This document shows, piece after piece, positions 20,185-29,335 of a stretch of DNA of 32,247 nucleotides (positions are counted from its first letter, which is position 1; each line of letters opens with the position of its first letter). Below the pieces are notes generated by a model. That model made no database searches, had not been told where the DNA came from, and saw only the letters and a program-made list of their open reading frames with translations. The position numbers and the translations under genes were made by a program. This DNA is from Bacteroidales bacterium (lineage in GTDB: Bacteria > Bacteroidota > Bacteroidia > Bacteroidales > UBA932), in contig JAAZEZ010000004.1 in assembly GCA_012511975.1 (NCBI GenBank), positions 1-32,247 on the forward strand. Direction: 5' to 3'.

Positions 20185-20781
20185 TTATTTCTTTGGTTTT
20201 TCTTTTTCCGATCTCGCAACAAAGACCCTTCCGAATGCATCTTCGATGCGGATCTCAAATTTTGATGGGTTGGCTGCGCCTTCTTTTGGCACTAATTTGA
20301 GACAATAACTCTCTATTCCACCCGGGACGTAGTAGCCGAGCATAATGTCACCATAACCTATCTCTGATACCGGCATTTTAATCTCCCTTCGATCTCTACA
20401 GCTGTAAGTGATATTAAACAGATCATTTAATGGCTCTCCTGCAGGATGATTTTCATCATAATCCTCCAATGCAATAATATCTATTTTCGTTATTCTCCAA
20501 TCTATTGCCTCATAATCAATCCACCAATGTGTTACATGGCGACGTCCTTTGATAAGCAAACTGGTGTCGGCCGCAATATAAAACTGTCTGCTCTCAAAAT
20601 CAAATATCTAATCCTCAGTAACATATGGAATTATTTTAATAAATGGGCGCTGATCGACATTAAGCCTTAGGCTATCTACTTTATAGATATGTTTTATTTC
20701 CTCTTCAAAATCCTCATACCAACAACTTGATAGGCTAAATACGCATAGTGTCGCTAAAACTATAAACTTGATTTTTCTCAT
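20185..20781 (-). pseudogene. Lipoprotein gene interrupted by one in-frame TAG (20608-20610)
   Basis: Minus-strand reading from the ATG at 20781: MRKIKFIVLATLCVFSLSSCWYEDFEEEIKHIYKVDSLRLNVDQRPFIKIIPYVTED*IFDFESRQFYIAADTSLLIKGRRHVTHWWIDYEAIDWRITKID... The 20185-20559 ORF is the in-frame continuation (74 codons from 20781 to 20560). Confidence 0.8.
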
Positions 20782-20867
20782 GATTTTGATGTTAAGTGAT
20801 TGATATATCTCCTACAGAGAGAGATAATTCTATATTCCAAAAAAATCAGTGCCTTTGTACAAGAAAA

Positions 20868-20907
20868 ATGAACCCCGAGAGTTTTTTATCTAACTTTCGG
20901 GGCTCAT
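20868..20907 (-). terminator. Terminator after the metalloprotease gene
   Basis: Minus-strand ATGAGCCCCGAAAG-loop-ACTCTCGGGGTTCAT followed by TTTTTCTT. Confidence 0.65.
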
Positions 20908-20955
20908 GTCACTCTCGGAGCTCATCAATTATTGTGTATCCAGATAACTAAGCGA

Positions 20956-23457
20956 CTACTCTTTTGCTTTAACAACCGGCGCATCAAATACCTGATTGAA
21001 AGCCTTGTCGATAACCTTTACAAGATAGTCATTGTGAGCACTCTCAAGAGGGTCACTACTGTTTTTGACGGAAAGTTTATACCTGAGATTATTCAACTGG
21101 TAGTACGCCATAGAGTTGATATCTGTGTGATCTTTTGTGGTATCTGTTGCCCTAATGGCTGTTTCTCCCGTTAAGAGGCCACATAATGCATTTACATAGG
21201 CCTTCTGTCCTATGCGCTTGTACGATCTGGCAGCCGCATCTCTAGGCATAGCACTATCCCACATATATTTATTGAGATCTGCGAAGAGGTCTGTCATAGT
21301 ATATGCCTTGTTGCCATACTGCAACTCGGCCTCATAGAGGTTGAGCATTACCCTTTTACTTAGCAGGTCTCCAAAAACAGCCTTATAGGCATTGTCGACA
21401 ATAATTTCAGGCTTCGTAACAACCTTGTTGATGATATCATTCGGTACAAGCCATTCCTGAGAAGTGAAGACATGTTTGTTTAGGAATGCCATCGCCTCTT
21501 TTTGTTTTGATTTCTCCACAGGAGTATAGACATTGCCCTCCATCTCCACGCGTTTAGGTGTCTCATATACCCCACCAACCCACTTAGCAACATGCCTTAT
21601 GTAACGACGGTATTGTGTAAAAACCTGATTGTGCATGTTGCGGAGCGCTTCATAACCCTTGTTTGGTTCGGAAGTCCATTCAATGAGGTTGTCCATTATA
21701 TACTTCAGATTACGGATACCGAGTTCGTTAGTCTCCATCTGATTGTTGCCCAGATCCTCGCTTTGATAGCGGGGGTCATTGGGACTCGATTCGGTGCCGA
21801 AGAAGTAGATGGGATCAGCTGTTTTTTCCATGATCCATTTATTGATCATAGGAAGCTCTTTCTTAGGATCATCATATTCGTAAAATCTTCTATAACCCCA
21901 TTCGATAGCCCAATTGTCATAGGTGCTTATGCGGGGGAAGAGTAGTTCGCGAGGAATGTTATCTCCCGGCTGAACCACGAAGTTGAAACGTGAATAGTCC
22001 ATTATAGAGGTAGTATGGCCGTACTTCTTGAGGTACTCGGGGTCACGAAGCTGTTTTGTGGTGGCAACAGCAGAGCCAAAGAAGTTGTGGCGCAATCCAA
22101 GGGTGTGCCCCACCTCATGTGAGGAGACAAATCTGATGAGCTGTCCCATCAGTTCGTCATCGAAGTTCATTGTGCGCGCACCCTCATCCACCGGTGAGCA
22201 CTGTATAAAGTACCAATCGTGCAAAAGCGACATCACATTGTGGTACCAGTTGATGTGGCTCTCTATTATCTCGCCTGAGCGGGGGTCATTGACATGAGGT
22301 CCACTGGCATTGGCTATATCGGAGGGTTTATAAACAATCGCAGAGTATCTCGCATCCTCGAGAGACCAGGTAGAGTCCTGTTCGGAAGTCGGGGCCATCT
22401 CCGCGCGAATTGCATTCTTGAAGCCTGCATTTCGTAAAACCGGTTCCCAGTCATTTACACCCTGTATAAGGTAGGGAACCCATTTGGCAGGAGTCGAAGG
22501 GTCTATATAATAGACAATAGGCTTTGCTGGCTCTACAAGCTCGCCTCTTTTGTACTTCTCAAGATCTTCCGGTCGGGGTTCGAGCCTCCAGCGGGTAATC
22601 AGCTGCACTTTCTCTACACCGTGGGGATTCTTGTCAAAGTCCGTATAGGATGTGGTAAAATATCCCACCCTCTCGTCATAGTAACGGGGAGTCATCGGCA
22701 CCTCGGGCAGCAGCACGAAGGAGCAGTTTAACTCGTAGGTAGCATTACCACCGGTAGTCCTTGCAAAGGTCTTCACCACTGTCACCTCAGTATTTATAGG
22801 ATAAGTCCTGATACTGCTGATGTAGGATTTATCTTTGTCCTGGGCGCCTAGCTTGAAAGAAGTTTTGGTGCTCTTGGAAAAAAAGAGCACTTCCGAATCT
22901 GCATTGAAGAAATCGGTTACATCGATTATTGAGAGACTCTTATCCTCATTCCAGGCCTTTATAGGGAATGAACCTATAATTGCAGTGAGGTTGGACTTTA
23001 AGATATTTTCGCTCATAATGGAATCTTGCGAGCGTTCCCTTACCGATACATTTCTGAAAAAAATCTTATTGTCGGGACCTTTTTCAAATTTGTATAGACC
23101 GCTGCTTATCTGATCGCCGGCATAGCCGCTGAAACTACCCCGAATGTCTGCTGCGGATTGAGAGACTCTGGAGACCATCAGGATATCCCTGCCAATGAGA
23201 GAATCCGGAATTGTGAGATAATACTTGCCATCCTGCTTGTAAACGGTGGTCATACCCTCCATCTTCGAAGCCTCTTTTGTAATGAACTTCTCGATTGAAA
23301 CAGGGCCTTGAGGGCTCTTTTTGGTTGAATCGCTCTTTGATTCAGCCCTTACTACAGGTATTCTGGAATCATTAGATGGCCTGTTGCGCTGAGCTGAGGA
23401 GGTTGCGGGGCTGCAAAGTAAAGCTCCCGCCATAATGATTGTCAATAATATTTTCAT
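20956..23457 (-). CDS. Zinc-dependent metalloprotease (DUF5117/DUF5118-type, secreted)
   Basis: The start at 23457 gives MKILLTIIMAGALLCSPATSSAQ; zinc motif SSHEVGHTLGLRHNFFGSAV and Met-turn-like TTSIMDYSRFN. Confidence 0.87.
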   Translation of the reverse strand: MKILLTIIMAGALLCSPATSSAQRNRPSNDSRIPVVRAESKSDSTKKSPQGPVSIEKFITKEASKMEGMTTVYKQDGKYYLTIPDSLIGRDILMVSRVSQSAADIRGSFSGYAGDQISSGLYKFEKGPDNKIFFRNVSVRERSQDSIMSENILKSNLTAIIGSFPIKAWNEDKSLSIIDVTDFFNADSEVLFFSKSTKTSFKLGAQDKDKSYISSIRTYPINTEVTVVKTFARTTGGNATYELNCSFVLLPEVPMTPRYYDERVGYFTTSYTDFDKNPHGVEKVQLITRWRLEPRPEDLEKYKRGELVEPAKPIVYYIDPSTPAKWVPYLIQGVNDWEPVLRNAGFKNAIRAEMAPTSEQDSTWSLEDARYSAIVYKPSDIANASGPHVNDPRSGEIIESHINWYHNVMSLLHDWYFIQCSPVDEGARTMNFDDELMGQLIRFVSSHEVGHTLGLRHNFFGSAVATTKQLRDPEYLKKYGHTTSIMDYSRFNFVVQPGDNIPRELLFPRISTYDNWAIEWGYRRFYEYDDPKKELPMINKWIMEKTADPIYFFGTESSPNDPRYQSEDLGNNQMETNELGIRNLKYIMDNLIEWTSEPNKGYEALRNMHNQVFTQYRRYIRHVAKWVGGVYETPKRVEMEGNVYTPVEKSKQKEAMAFLNKHVFTSQEWLVPNDIINKVVTKPEIIVDNAYKAVFGDLLSKRVMLNLYEAELQYGNKAYTMTDLFADLNKYMWDSAMPRDAAARSYKRIGQKAYVNALCGLLTGETAIRATDTTKDHTDINSMAYYQLNNLRYKLSVKNSSDPLESAHNDYLVKVIDKAFNQVFDAPVVKAKE

Positions 23458-23477
23458 AATATCTATTTTGTTAAAAA

Positions 23478-24008
23478 TCAAAACATTTTTGAAACCACAT
23501 CCCAAAGCACCACTCCTATCGAAACCGAAACATTCAGCGAATGCTTGGTACCGTATTGAGGAATCTCCAAACAAATATCACTCATATTCACAACCTCCTG
23601 TTGTACTCCGCGCACTTCATTGCCAAAAATAAAAGCGTACCTGGCTCCCTCTTCAGGGCGGAAATCCTGTAAAAGAGTAGAGTGCTCGGTCTGCTCTACA
23701 CTCACTATCACGTACCCCTCCTCCCTGAGACAACGTACCGCTTCTGAAGTGCTTTCAAAATACTCCCAATCCATACTGAACTCAGCACCGAGAGCCGATT
23801 TGTGTATCTCGGCAGTGGGGGGCACCGCACAAATGCCACATAGCAGAAGTTTCTCCACAAGGAATGCATCACAACTACGAAATGCGGAACCGATATTATG
23901 TTGACTGCGGATATTGTCCAGCACTACGGTCACAGGCATCTTTTTCCTCAATTTGAATTCTTCAGGAGTAACACGGTTGAGCTCACTGTTCAAAAGTTTT
24001 CGGAACAT
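23478..24008 (-). CDS. TrmH/SpoU-family RNA methyltransferase
   Basis: The start at 24008 gives MFRKLLNSELNRVTPEEFKLRKKMPVTVVLDNIRSQHNIGSAFRSCDAF; SPOUT motifs FIFGNEVRGV and IPQYGTKHSLNVSVSIGVVLWD. Confidence 0.92.
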   Translation of the reverse strand: MFRKLLNSELNRVTPEEFKLRKKMPVTVVLDNIRSQHNIGSAFRSCDAFLVEKLLLCGICAVPPTAEIHKSALGAEFSMDWEYFESTSEAVRCLREEGYVIVSVEQTEHSTLLQDFRPEEGARYAFIFGNEVRGVQQEVVNMSDICLEIPQYGTKHSLNVSVSIGVVLWDVVSKMF

Positions 24009-24104
24009 AGTTGGAAAAAGCCGTAAAAAAGTTATCTTTGTAATCCGATTCTGCCCTAAGCAGAAACACAAAAGTACGAAAATAATTACACAAAAAATAT
24101 CACA

Positions 24105-25385
24105 ATGAAACAAGACGTTCAAATATCCGCATTACTAAGGAAAGAAGAGGAGCGACAGACTCAAGGTATTGAGCTGATAGCATCCGAAAACTTTGTGAGC
24201 AATCAGGTGCTGGCAGCACTGGGTTCAGTTTGCACCAACAAATACGCTGAAGGCTATCCCGGAGCAAGATACTATGGTGGTTGCGAGGTAATAGACCAGA
24301 TCGAACAACTCGCAATCGACCGTCTATGTCAGCTCTTCGATGCTGAATATGCCAATGTGCAGCCACACTCAGGAGCGCAGGCAAATATGGCTGTCTTCAT
24401 GGTTTGCCTGAAGCCCGGTGACACTTTTATGGGCCTTGACCTGGATCATGGCGGACACCTCACACACGGTTCTCCCGTCAATATGTCCGGCATTCTCTAT
24501 AATGCAATCGGCTACCAGCTCAACCGCGAGACCGGTATGGTGGATTATGACCAAATGGAGCGCAAAGCTCTAAAATACCGCCCCAAACTCCTAGTCGGAG
24601 GTGCCTCCGCTTACTCGAGGGAGTGGGACTGGGAGAGAATGCGTGCAATTGCTGACAAGATAGGCGCCCTCTTTATGGTGGATATGGCACATCCGGCCGG
24701 ACTGATTGCTGCAGGATTGATGAATAACCCTGTAAAACATGCCCATATTGTTACCTCCACTACTCACAAGACCCTCAGAGGTCCACGTGGAGGCATAATC
24801 CTCATAGGTAAAGACTTTGATAACCCATGGGGAATTAAAACACGCAAAGGAGTGATCAGGAAAATGTCCTCTTTGATCAATTCAAGCGTATTCCCCGGCA
24901 TTCAGGGCGGTCCACTCGAGCACTGTATTGCAGCCAAGGCAGTTTCCTTCTATGAGGCCCTCCAGCCTGAGTTCAAAACATATCAGGAGCAGGTACGCAA
25001 AAATGCTTCAGCTATGGCCAAAGCATTTATCGAGAAGGGTTATCATGTGGTATCAGGTGGTACAGACAACCACCTCATGCTTATCGACTTCCGCTCTAAG
25101 TTCCCTGATTTGACCGGTAGGGTAGCTGAGACTGTACTCGGAAAGGCAGATATTACCGTTAACAAAAATATGGTACCCTTTGACAGTCGCTCCGCATTTC
25201 AGACCTCCGGTATGAGGGTAGGTACTCCCGCTATCACCTCACGCGGTTTGGTTGAAAAGGATATGGCCGGCATCGTTGACTTAATTGACAAGGTACTCAG
25301 CAATATCGATGACGATAATGTAATCGCACAGGTAAAAGAGCAGGTAAGAATGAAGATGAGCGGATTGCCGCTTAATAGGTGGTAA
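24105..25385 (+). CDS. glyA: Serine hydroxymethyltransferase
   Basis: 426 aa; [57 protein letters not shown] (PLP Lys). Confidence 0.97.
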   Translation: MKQDVQISALLRKEEERQTQGIELIASENFVSNQVLAALGSVCTNKYAEGYPGARYYGGCEVIDQIEQLAIDRLCQLFDAEYANVQPHSGAQANMAVFMVCLKPGDTFMGLDLDHGGHLTHGSPVNMSGILYNAIGYQLNRETGMVDYDQMERKALKYRPKLLVGGASAYSREWDWERMRAIADKIGALFMVDMAHPAGLIAAGLMNNPVKHAHIVTSTTHKTLRGPRGGIILIGKDFDNPWGIKTRKGVIRKMSSLINSSVFPGIQGGPLEHCIAAKAVSFYEALQPEFKTYQEQVRKNASAMAKAFIEKGYHVVSGGTDNHLMLIDFRSKFPDLTGRVAETVLGKADITVNKNMVPFDSRSAFQTSGMRVGTPAITSRGLVEKDMAGIVDLIDKVLSNIDDDNVIAQVKEQVRMKMSGLPLNRW

Positions 25386-25405
25386 ATTGAAGCCCTTTGG
25401 GCTTT

Positions 25406-25442
25406 AAAAAACCGCTGAGAGTTAGCTTTTAGCGGTTTTTTT
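25406..25442 (+). terminator. glyA terminator
   Basis: AAAAACCGCT...AGCGGTTTTTTTG perfect stem plus T tract. Confidence 0.85.
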
Positions 25443-25683
25443 GTTGCAAGGTGCAGGTTTCGGGGTGCAGAATAGTTTTGAGTATTTTAGAGGGAAGAGG
25501 ATAGTATTATTATGCGGCAGCAAACATTATGTTGGTGCTGCATATTTTTTTTAGAAAATCCGGTGTTTGTTCAAATTGTGAGAATTTGGGCAAAATCATG
25601 GAAATAAATTTTAGGGAGTGCGTTAAATTGACATAAACCCCATAAGTAAAACAAAAACTCTTTTAATTTGTACAGCCAAAAGT

Positions 25684-25723
25684 TAAGTGTAACTTCACGA
25701 CAGAAATCTAAGTGTAAAATCAC
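25684..25723. repeat. Two direct copies of TAAGTGTAA(C/A)(T/A)TCAC at 25-bp spacing
   Basis: TAAGTGTAACTTCAC (25684-25698) and TAAGTGTAAAATCAC (25709-25723). Confidence 0.85.
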
Positions 25724-25727
25724 ATTA

Positions 25728-26834
25728 TTACAAAGCAAACACATCCACGTAGGTTTTGATGTCACGAGGGCGTCTCAAAAAATCGACTGCCTCGCCTTGA
25801 AGCATTGTACGGCGGTTGTCATTCTCGGCCCAGTCAGTGGTGTGTGAGGCATATTGAGTAACTCTGTTGAATAGCTCCCAAACTTTCATGCTTGCTAACG
25901 CTTCCCTCGGCTTGAATCCGTGAAGACCATAGCCGGAATTTAAATAGAAATTCAACTCCTCATCATAAGGAGCAATCTTTTTCGACGACTCCTCCCCCAC
26001 AGCAAATCGTTCCAGCATTTTCGAAACTGAATGAAGTTCGCTTAAGGAGGCTCTGGTATTCATAGCTGTCCGAGCCATATCGGCAAATTTGCTGTATGAC
26101 CTACTAAGCATTTGATTGTCTTGCGGAATACTCAAGATTCCACGAAGTGATTTGTCGTCCAAAGCTGTAATCTTTGCTCTGGGGATGGAGATTTTTTCAA
26201 TCATCCCATTGGCACATACAAGACGTTCATAATATCGGCTCAATTGAATCTGTCCGAGATTCCACTTTAGAATATATGAGTTTATAAGCGTCTCTTCTCC
26301 CGGCGCAAAAGCTCTGATATCAGGAGTATTGCTTCCCATATGTAAGATTATTCCGGCAGATGCATTGCCACCCACCTCATAAGCAGTCGGAGTGAGGTTG
26401 TTGTGATCCATGAAGATCTCAGCAAGGTCAAAAAAACTCTCTGAAGTAATGAGTTCCTCTTCTACAGGAATAACGTTAACAATGGTCTTGCTCTCAGGAT
26501 GTGCCACAAGAGCCACTTTGGTCGGATTTGCGATTGAACTGGCAGCAGCGAGATAGTTGCGAAAATCACGCACACCCTCCTCGCCGGTTGCTTTAGCGAT
26601 GAAAGTCTGCTGATCTTTGGAGAATCCGGTGTATTTGTCTAAAGCTTCTGCTACGAAGTCTGTAGCAAGAACATTCGTACCTTGAACGGAAAAAACATTT
26701 CGTCCTAAATATTCTGTTTCGGAAAGGTCATCAGCGCGGCCAATATACTTGATGGTAGCACGATTGACCACCTTATATGGAAGCTGGTTATCAGTAATCC
26801 GCCTACCAAGGGCTAAAAATTCTTGTTGTGTCAT
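25728..26834 (-). CDS. DUF932-like phage/plasmid-type protein
   Basis: 368 aa; YYERLVCANGMIEK resembles the 'CTNGM' signature of DUF932 proteins; ATGA overlap with the upstream ATPase ORF. Confidence 0.55.
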   Translation of the reverse strand: MTQQEFLALGRRITDNQLPYKVVNRATIKYIGRADDLSETEYLGRNVFSVQGTNVLATDFVAEALDKYTGFSKDQQTFIAKATGEEGVRDFRNYLAAASSIANPTKVALVAHPESKTIVNVIPVEEELITSESFFDLAEIFMDHNNLTPTAYEVGGNASAGIILHMGSNTPDIRAFAPGEETLINSYILKWNLGQIQLSRYYERLVCANGMIEKISIPRAKITALDDKSLRGILSIPQDNQMLSRSYSKFADMARTAMNTRASLSELHSVSKMLERFAVGEESSKKIAPYDEELNFYLNSGYGLHGFKPREALASMKVWELFNRVTQYASHTTDWAENDNRRTMLQGEAVDFLRRPRDIKTYVDVFAL

Positions 26835-27709
26835 GGCTTTTTGATTTTTATGTTTTCAAATAGGATATCGAATTTGTCGGCATAGTTGCGCATACTTTTA
26901 CCGGCCTCAGACTGGAGTTGTCGGATCTGACGGTCCTGACTAAAACGATCTTCATTGTAAAAGACATCACCGGTCACGCTCAAATCATAGTAGAGACGCA
27001 CACCCACATCTCCACGGCGATGCTTTGAGAATAGGGCATAGCGCTCGGAATAGATGTTTTTAGGGTTCTCAAGGCGGAGCTCCATCATTGCAGTTATAGA
27101 GTGCTTAAGGCGGTTTGAGCCAATGAATGCGCCGGTCTTTGTAACCTGCTGAATGGTGAGGAATGTTGTGTTTACTTGGGCATTGTTGTCGGCTTTATTC
27201 TGCTGCTTGATGAGAGAAAGCAGCATACTCTCAGCTTTTTTCTGGGTAATGCTTTCTTCTTCCTTAATGATCCCTTGCAGTTCGTAAAATGAATCTATTG
27301 CCACGACATCCCAACCTTGCTGAAGAATCTCCGTCAGCGTCTGTAAATTATGAGAATCGACGTTGTCGTCAAAATTTGATTCCACGAAAAGGATATCAAT
27401 ATCCTGAAACTTCGGAAAACGTTGTACATAGATGGCGAGATCAATCTCGTTCATCTCGGCACTAACGAAAAGAACCTTTACCCCCGGATGCTGCTTCCTT
27501 ATATTTGACAAAAGATCCAGAATGATAGTCGTCTTACCTACTCCGGGGTCACCGATAACCATATAATTTACGCCTTTCGGCAGCCCCTTGTAGCTGCACA
27601 GCAATTCATCCAGCACAGTGCCTGTCATATAGTTCTCAAAGAGGGCCGGATCAAACCGTATCTCCCTCATTCGAACAATTTTGTCAGAAACATTTCCCAT
27701 GATACTCAC
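26831..27709 (-). CDS. RecA/RadA/DnaB-C-like P-loop ATPase
   Basis: 292 aa; Walker A GDPGVGKTTIILDLL, Walker B-like WDVVAIDSF, helicase-core-like VNTTFLTIQQVTKTGAFIGSNRLKHSITAMMELR. The start is GTG at 27709 or, more conventionally, ATG at 27700. Confidence 0.8.
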   Translation of the reverse strand: MSIMGNVSDKIVRMREIRFDPALFENYMTGTVLDELLCSYKGLPKGVNYMVIGDPGVGKTTIILDLLSNIRKQHPGVKVLFVSAEMNEIDLAIYVQRFPKFQDIDILFVESNFDDNVDSHNLQTLTEILQQGWDVVAIDSFYELQGIIKEEESITQKKAESMLLSLIKQQNKADNNAQVNTTFLTIQQVTKTGAFIGSNRLKHSITAMMELRLENPKNIYSERYALFSKHRRGDVGVRLYYDLSVTGDVFYNEDRFSQDRQIRQLQSEAGKSMRNYADKFDILFENIKIKKP

Positions 27710-27786
27710 CTTTTAATATTGCAAGTATCGGCCATCAAACTGCAATTTCAAGGCAGGAGCAGAAAAAAATCGTCAAAATATTTTCA

Positions 27787-27848
27787 CTGCCACTTTTTAG
27801 CAGTAAAAGCCATTTTCTTTGCAGTAGTGGAAAATAGAACTAACTTTG
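27787..27848 (+). promoter_or_regulatory. Promoter plus iteron element A upstream of the PD-(D/E)XK gene
   Basis: TTTG (27818-27821) - 19 nt - TAACTTTG (27841-27848) matches the Bacteroidetes -33/-7 architecture; carries CTGC at 27787 and GCAG at 27800 and 27821. Confidence 0.6.
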
Positions 27849-27864
27849 TTAGGAAAGCATTAAA

Positions 27865-29046
27865 ATGATACAAGGTGATAATTTTAAAAAACAGGTAATG
27901 GATCAAATAAAGAATTTACTTAGTCAAGTATCGATTATCAGCAAGAAAAATGCTGAAATATTAGATGCAACAGGAGGCAGATTTAATATGTTCCGAATTT
28001 GTGGTGTAGATCATTACGAAAATACACATTCAGCAATTCTCGCCGAATTCTTGAATCCAAATGGGACACACGGCTTGAAATCAAAATTTTTCGAGTGTTT
28101 TATTGAAACAGTAGGCGAACAATTTACCATTGAGGACTTCAACTGTAAAAATGCGAGAGTTCATACAGAATTTGCAATACCCGGAGGTCGGATTGATATT
28201 ATAATAGAAGATAAACAAAGGGAAAGGGCTATCATTATTGAAAACAAAATCTTTGCAGGCGACCAATGGAAACAACTAAAAAAATATGACGAATACGCAA
28301 ATAAAACATACAAAAATGAAAATTATCTAATATTATATCTGACACTGGATGGTCGTGAACCTTCCAAGCAAAGTGGCGAGGGAGTATCTTGTTTGACAAT
28401 TTCATATACAGAAACCATTATTAATTGGCTTGAAAAATGTGTTGCAATTGCTTCGCGTTTTCCAATGGTTCGAGAAACCATTATTCAATATAGTAATCAC
28501 CTTAAACAATTAACAAATCAAGATATGGACAACAAAAATAAAGAGGAGATAACGGATCTTTTATCAAAAGTAGAGAATCTGAGAGCGGCAAAAGTAATTT
28601 GTCAAAATTATTCAAAAACTTTTGATGCTATCATAGAAAAACACTTTAATCCTAAGATGGAAGAATTTGCAAAAGCAAACGGATTGGAGTATCACTATAA
28701 CCGCTGCGATGAGCAATATGTGAGTTTTATTATTAAAAATCCTAAATTGGAAGATAAATGTTGTATTTTTTTTACGTTTGAAAAGGGTCACTTTCACTAT
28801 GGATTATTCAATTATCCAAGAAAGTATAAGCTTTCTAAAGATAATAGAGAGACAATTCACAAAAAGTTGGAAGAAAAAGGAATTCAATCCCGTAAGCAAA
28901 GTGACTGGTGGCCTTTCTACGCTTATATAGACAACCTGAATATCGATATCTGGGAAAGTGATATTATTACAAGTGACAAATTTCTAAAAGCTTGTATCGA
29001 AAAAATAAAAATCATCTTAGATATTATGAAAGATATAAAATTGTAA
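27865..29046 (+). CDS. PD-(D/E)XK nuclease-superfamily protein (PDDEXK_4-like)
   Basis: 393 aa; ENTHSAILAEFLNPNGTHGLKSKFFECFI, then catalytic-like GGRIDIIIEDKQRERAIIIENKI. Confidence 0.8.
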   Translation: MIQGDNFKKQVMDQIKNLLSQVSIISKKNAEILDATGGRFNMFRICGVDHYENTHSAILAEFLNPNGTHGLKSKFFECFIETVGEQFTIEDFNCKNARVHTEFAIPGGRIDIIIEDKQRERAIIIENKIFAGDQWKQLKKYDEYANKTYKNENYLILYLTLDGREPSKQSGEGVSCLTISYTETIINWLEKCVAIASRFPMVRETIIQYSNHLKQLTNQDMDNKNKEEITDLLSKVENLRAAKVICQNYSKTFDAIIEKHFNPKMEEFAKANGLEYHYNRCDEQYVSFIIKNPKLEDKCCIFFTFEKGHFHYGLFNYPRKYKLSKDNRETIHKKLEEKGIQSRKQSDWWPFYAYIDNLNIDIWESDIITSDKFLKACIEKIKIILDIMKDIKL

Positions 29047-29117
29047 AAAGAATGAGCTAACACTAATGCTCTACTATTTAGATATTGGTCCTCGATTGAC
29101 TTGTTACAGGAGTAGCA

Positions 29118-29153
29118 CAACACCCTTTGATGGCACAAAGTCAAAGGGTGTTG
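29118..29153. terminator. Hairpin, twin copy 1
   Basis: CAACACCCTTTGA-TGGCACAAAG-TCAAAGGGTGTTG, followed by CTGTATTT. Confidence 0.7.
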
Positions 29154-29335
29154 CTGTATTTAAAGGCTACTGGTCGTAAACAACAACTACTTTTCTTGAT
29201 ACGACAAAAAGAGTAATTCAGAGAATCCGTTTACAACGCCGGTGAATGTTTGCCTTTGTTGGTACCGTCTGGGTGGTGGACGCAATAGCCTGATGTCAGG
29301 GAACGCAGATTGTTGTTTGGTTATAAGTCAACATA

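Noticed and set aside
20608-20610. Genome-wide TAG reassignment as the explanation for in-frame TAG codons
   Set aside because: pnp in this window terminates with TAG at a position matching a normal PNPase end, followed directly by a terminator.
25571-25765. 64-aa minus ORF
   Set aside because: Overlaps the end of the DUF932-like gene in another frame and the direct-repeat region; no supporting features.
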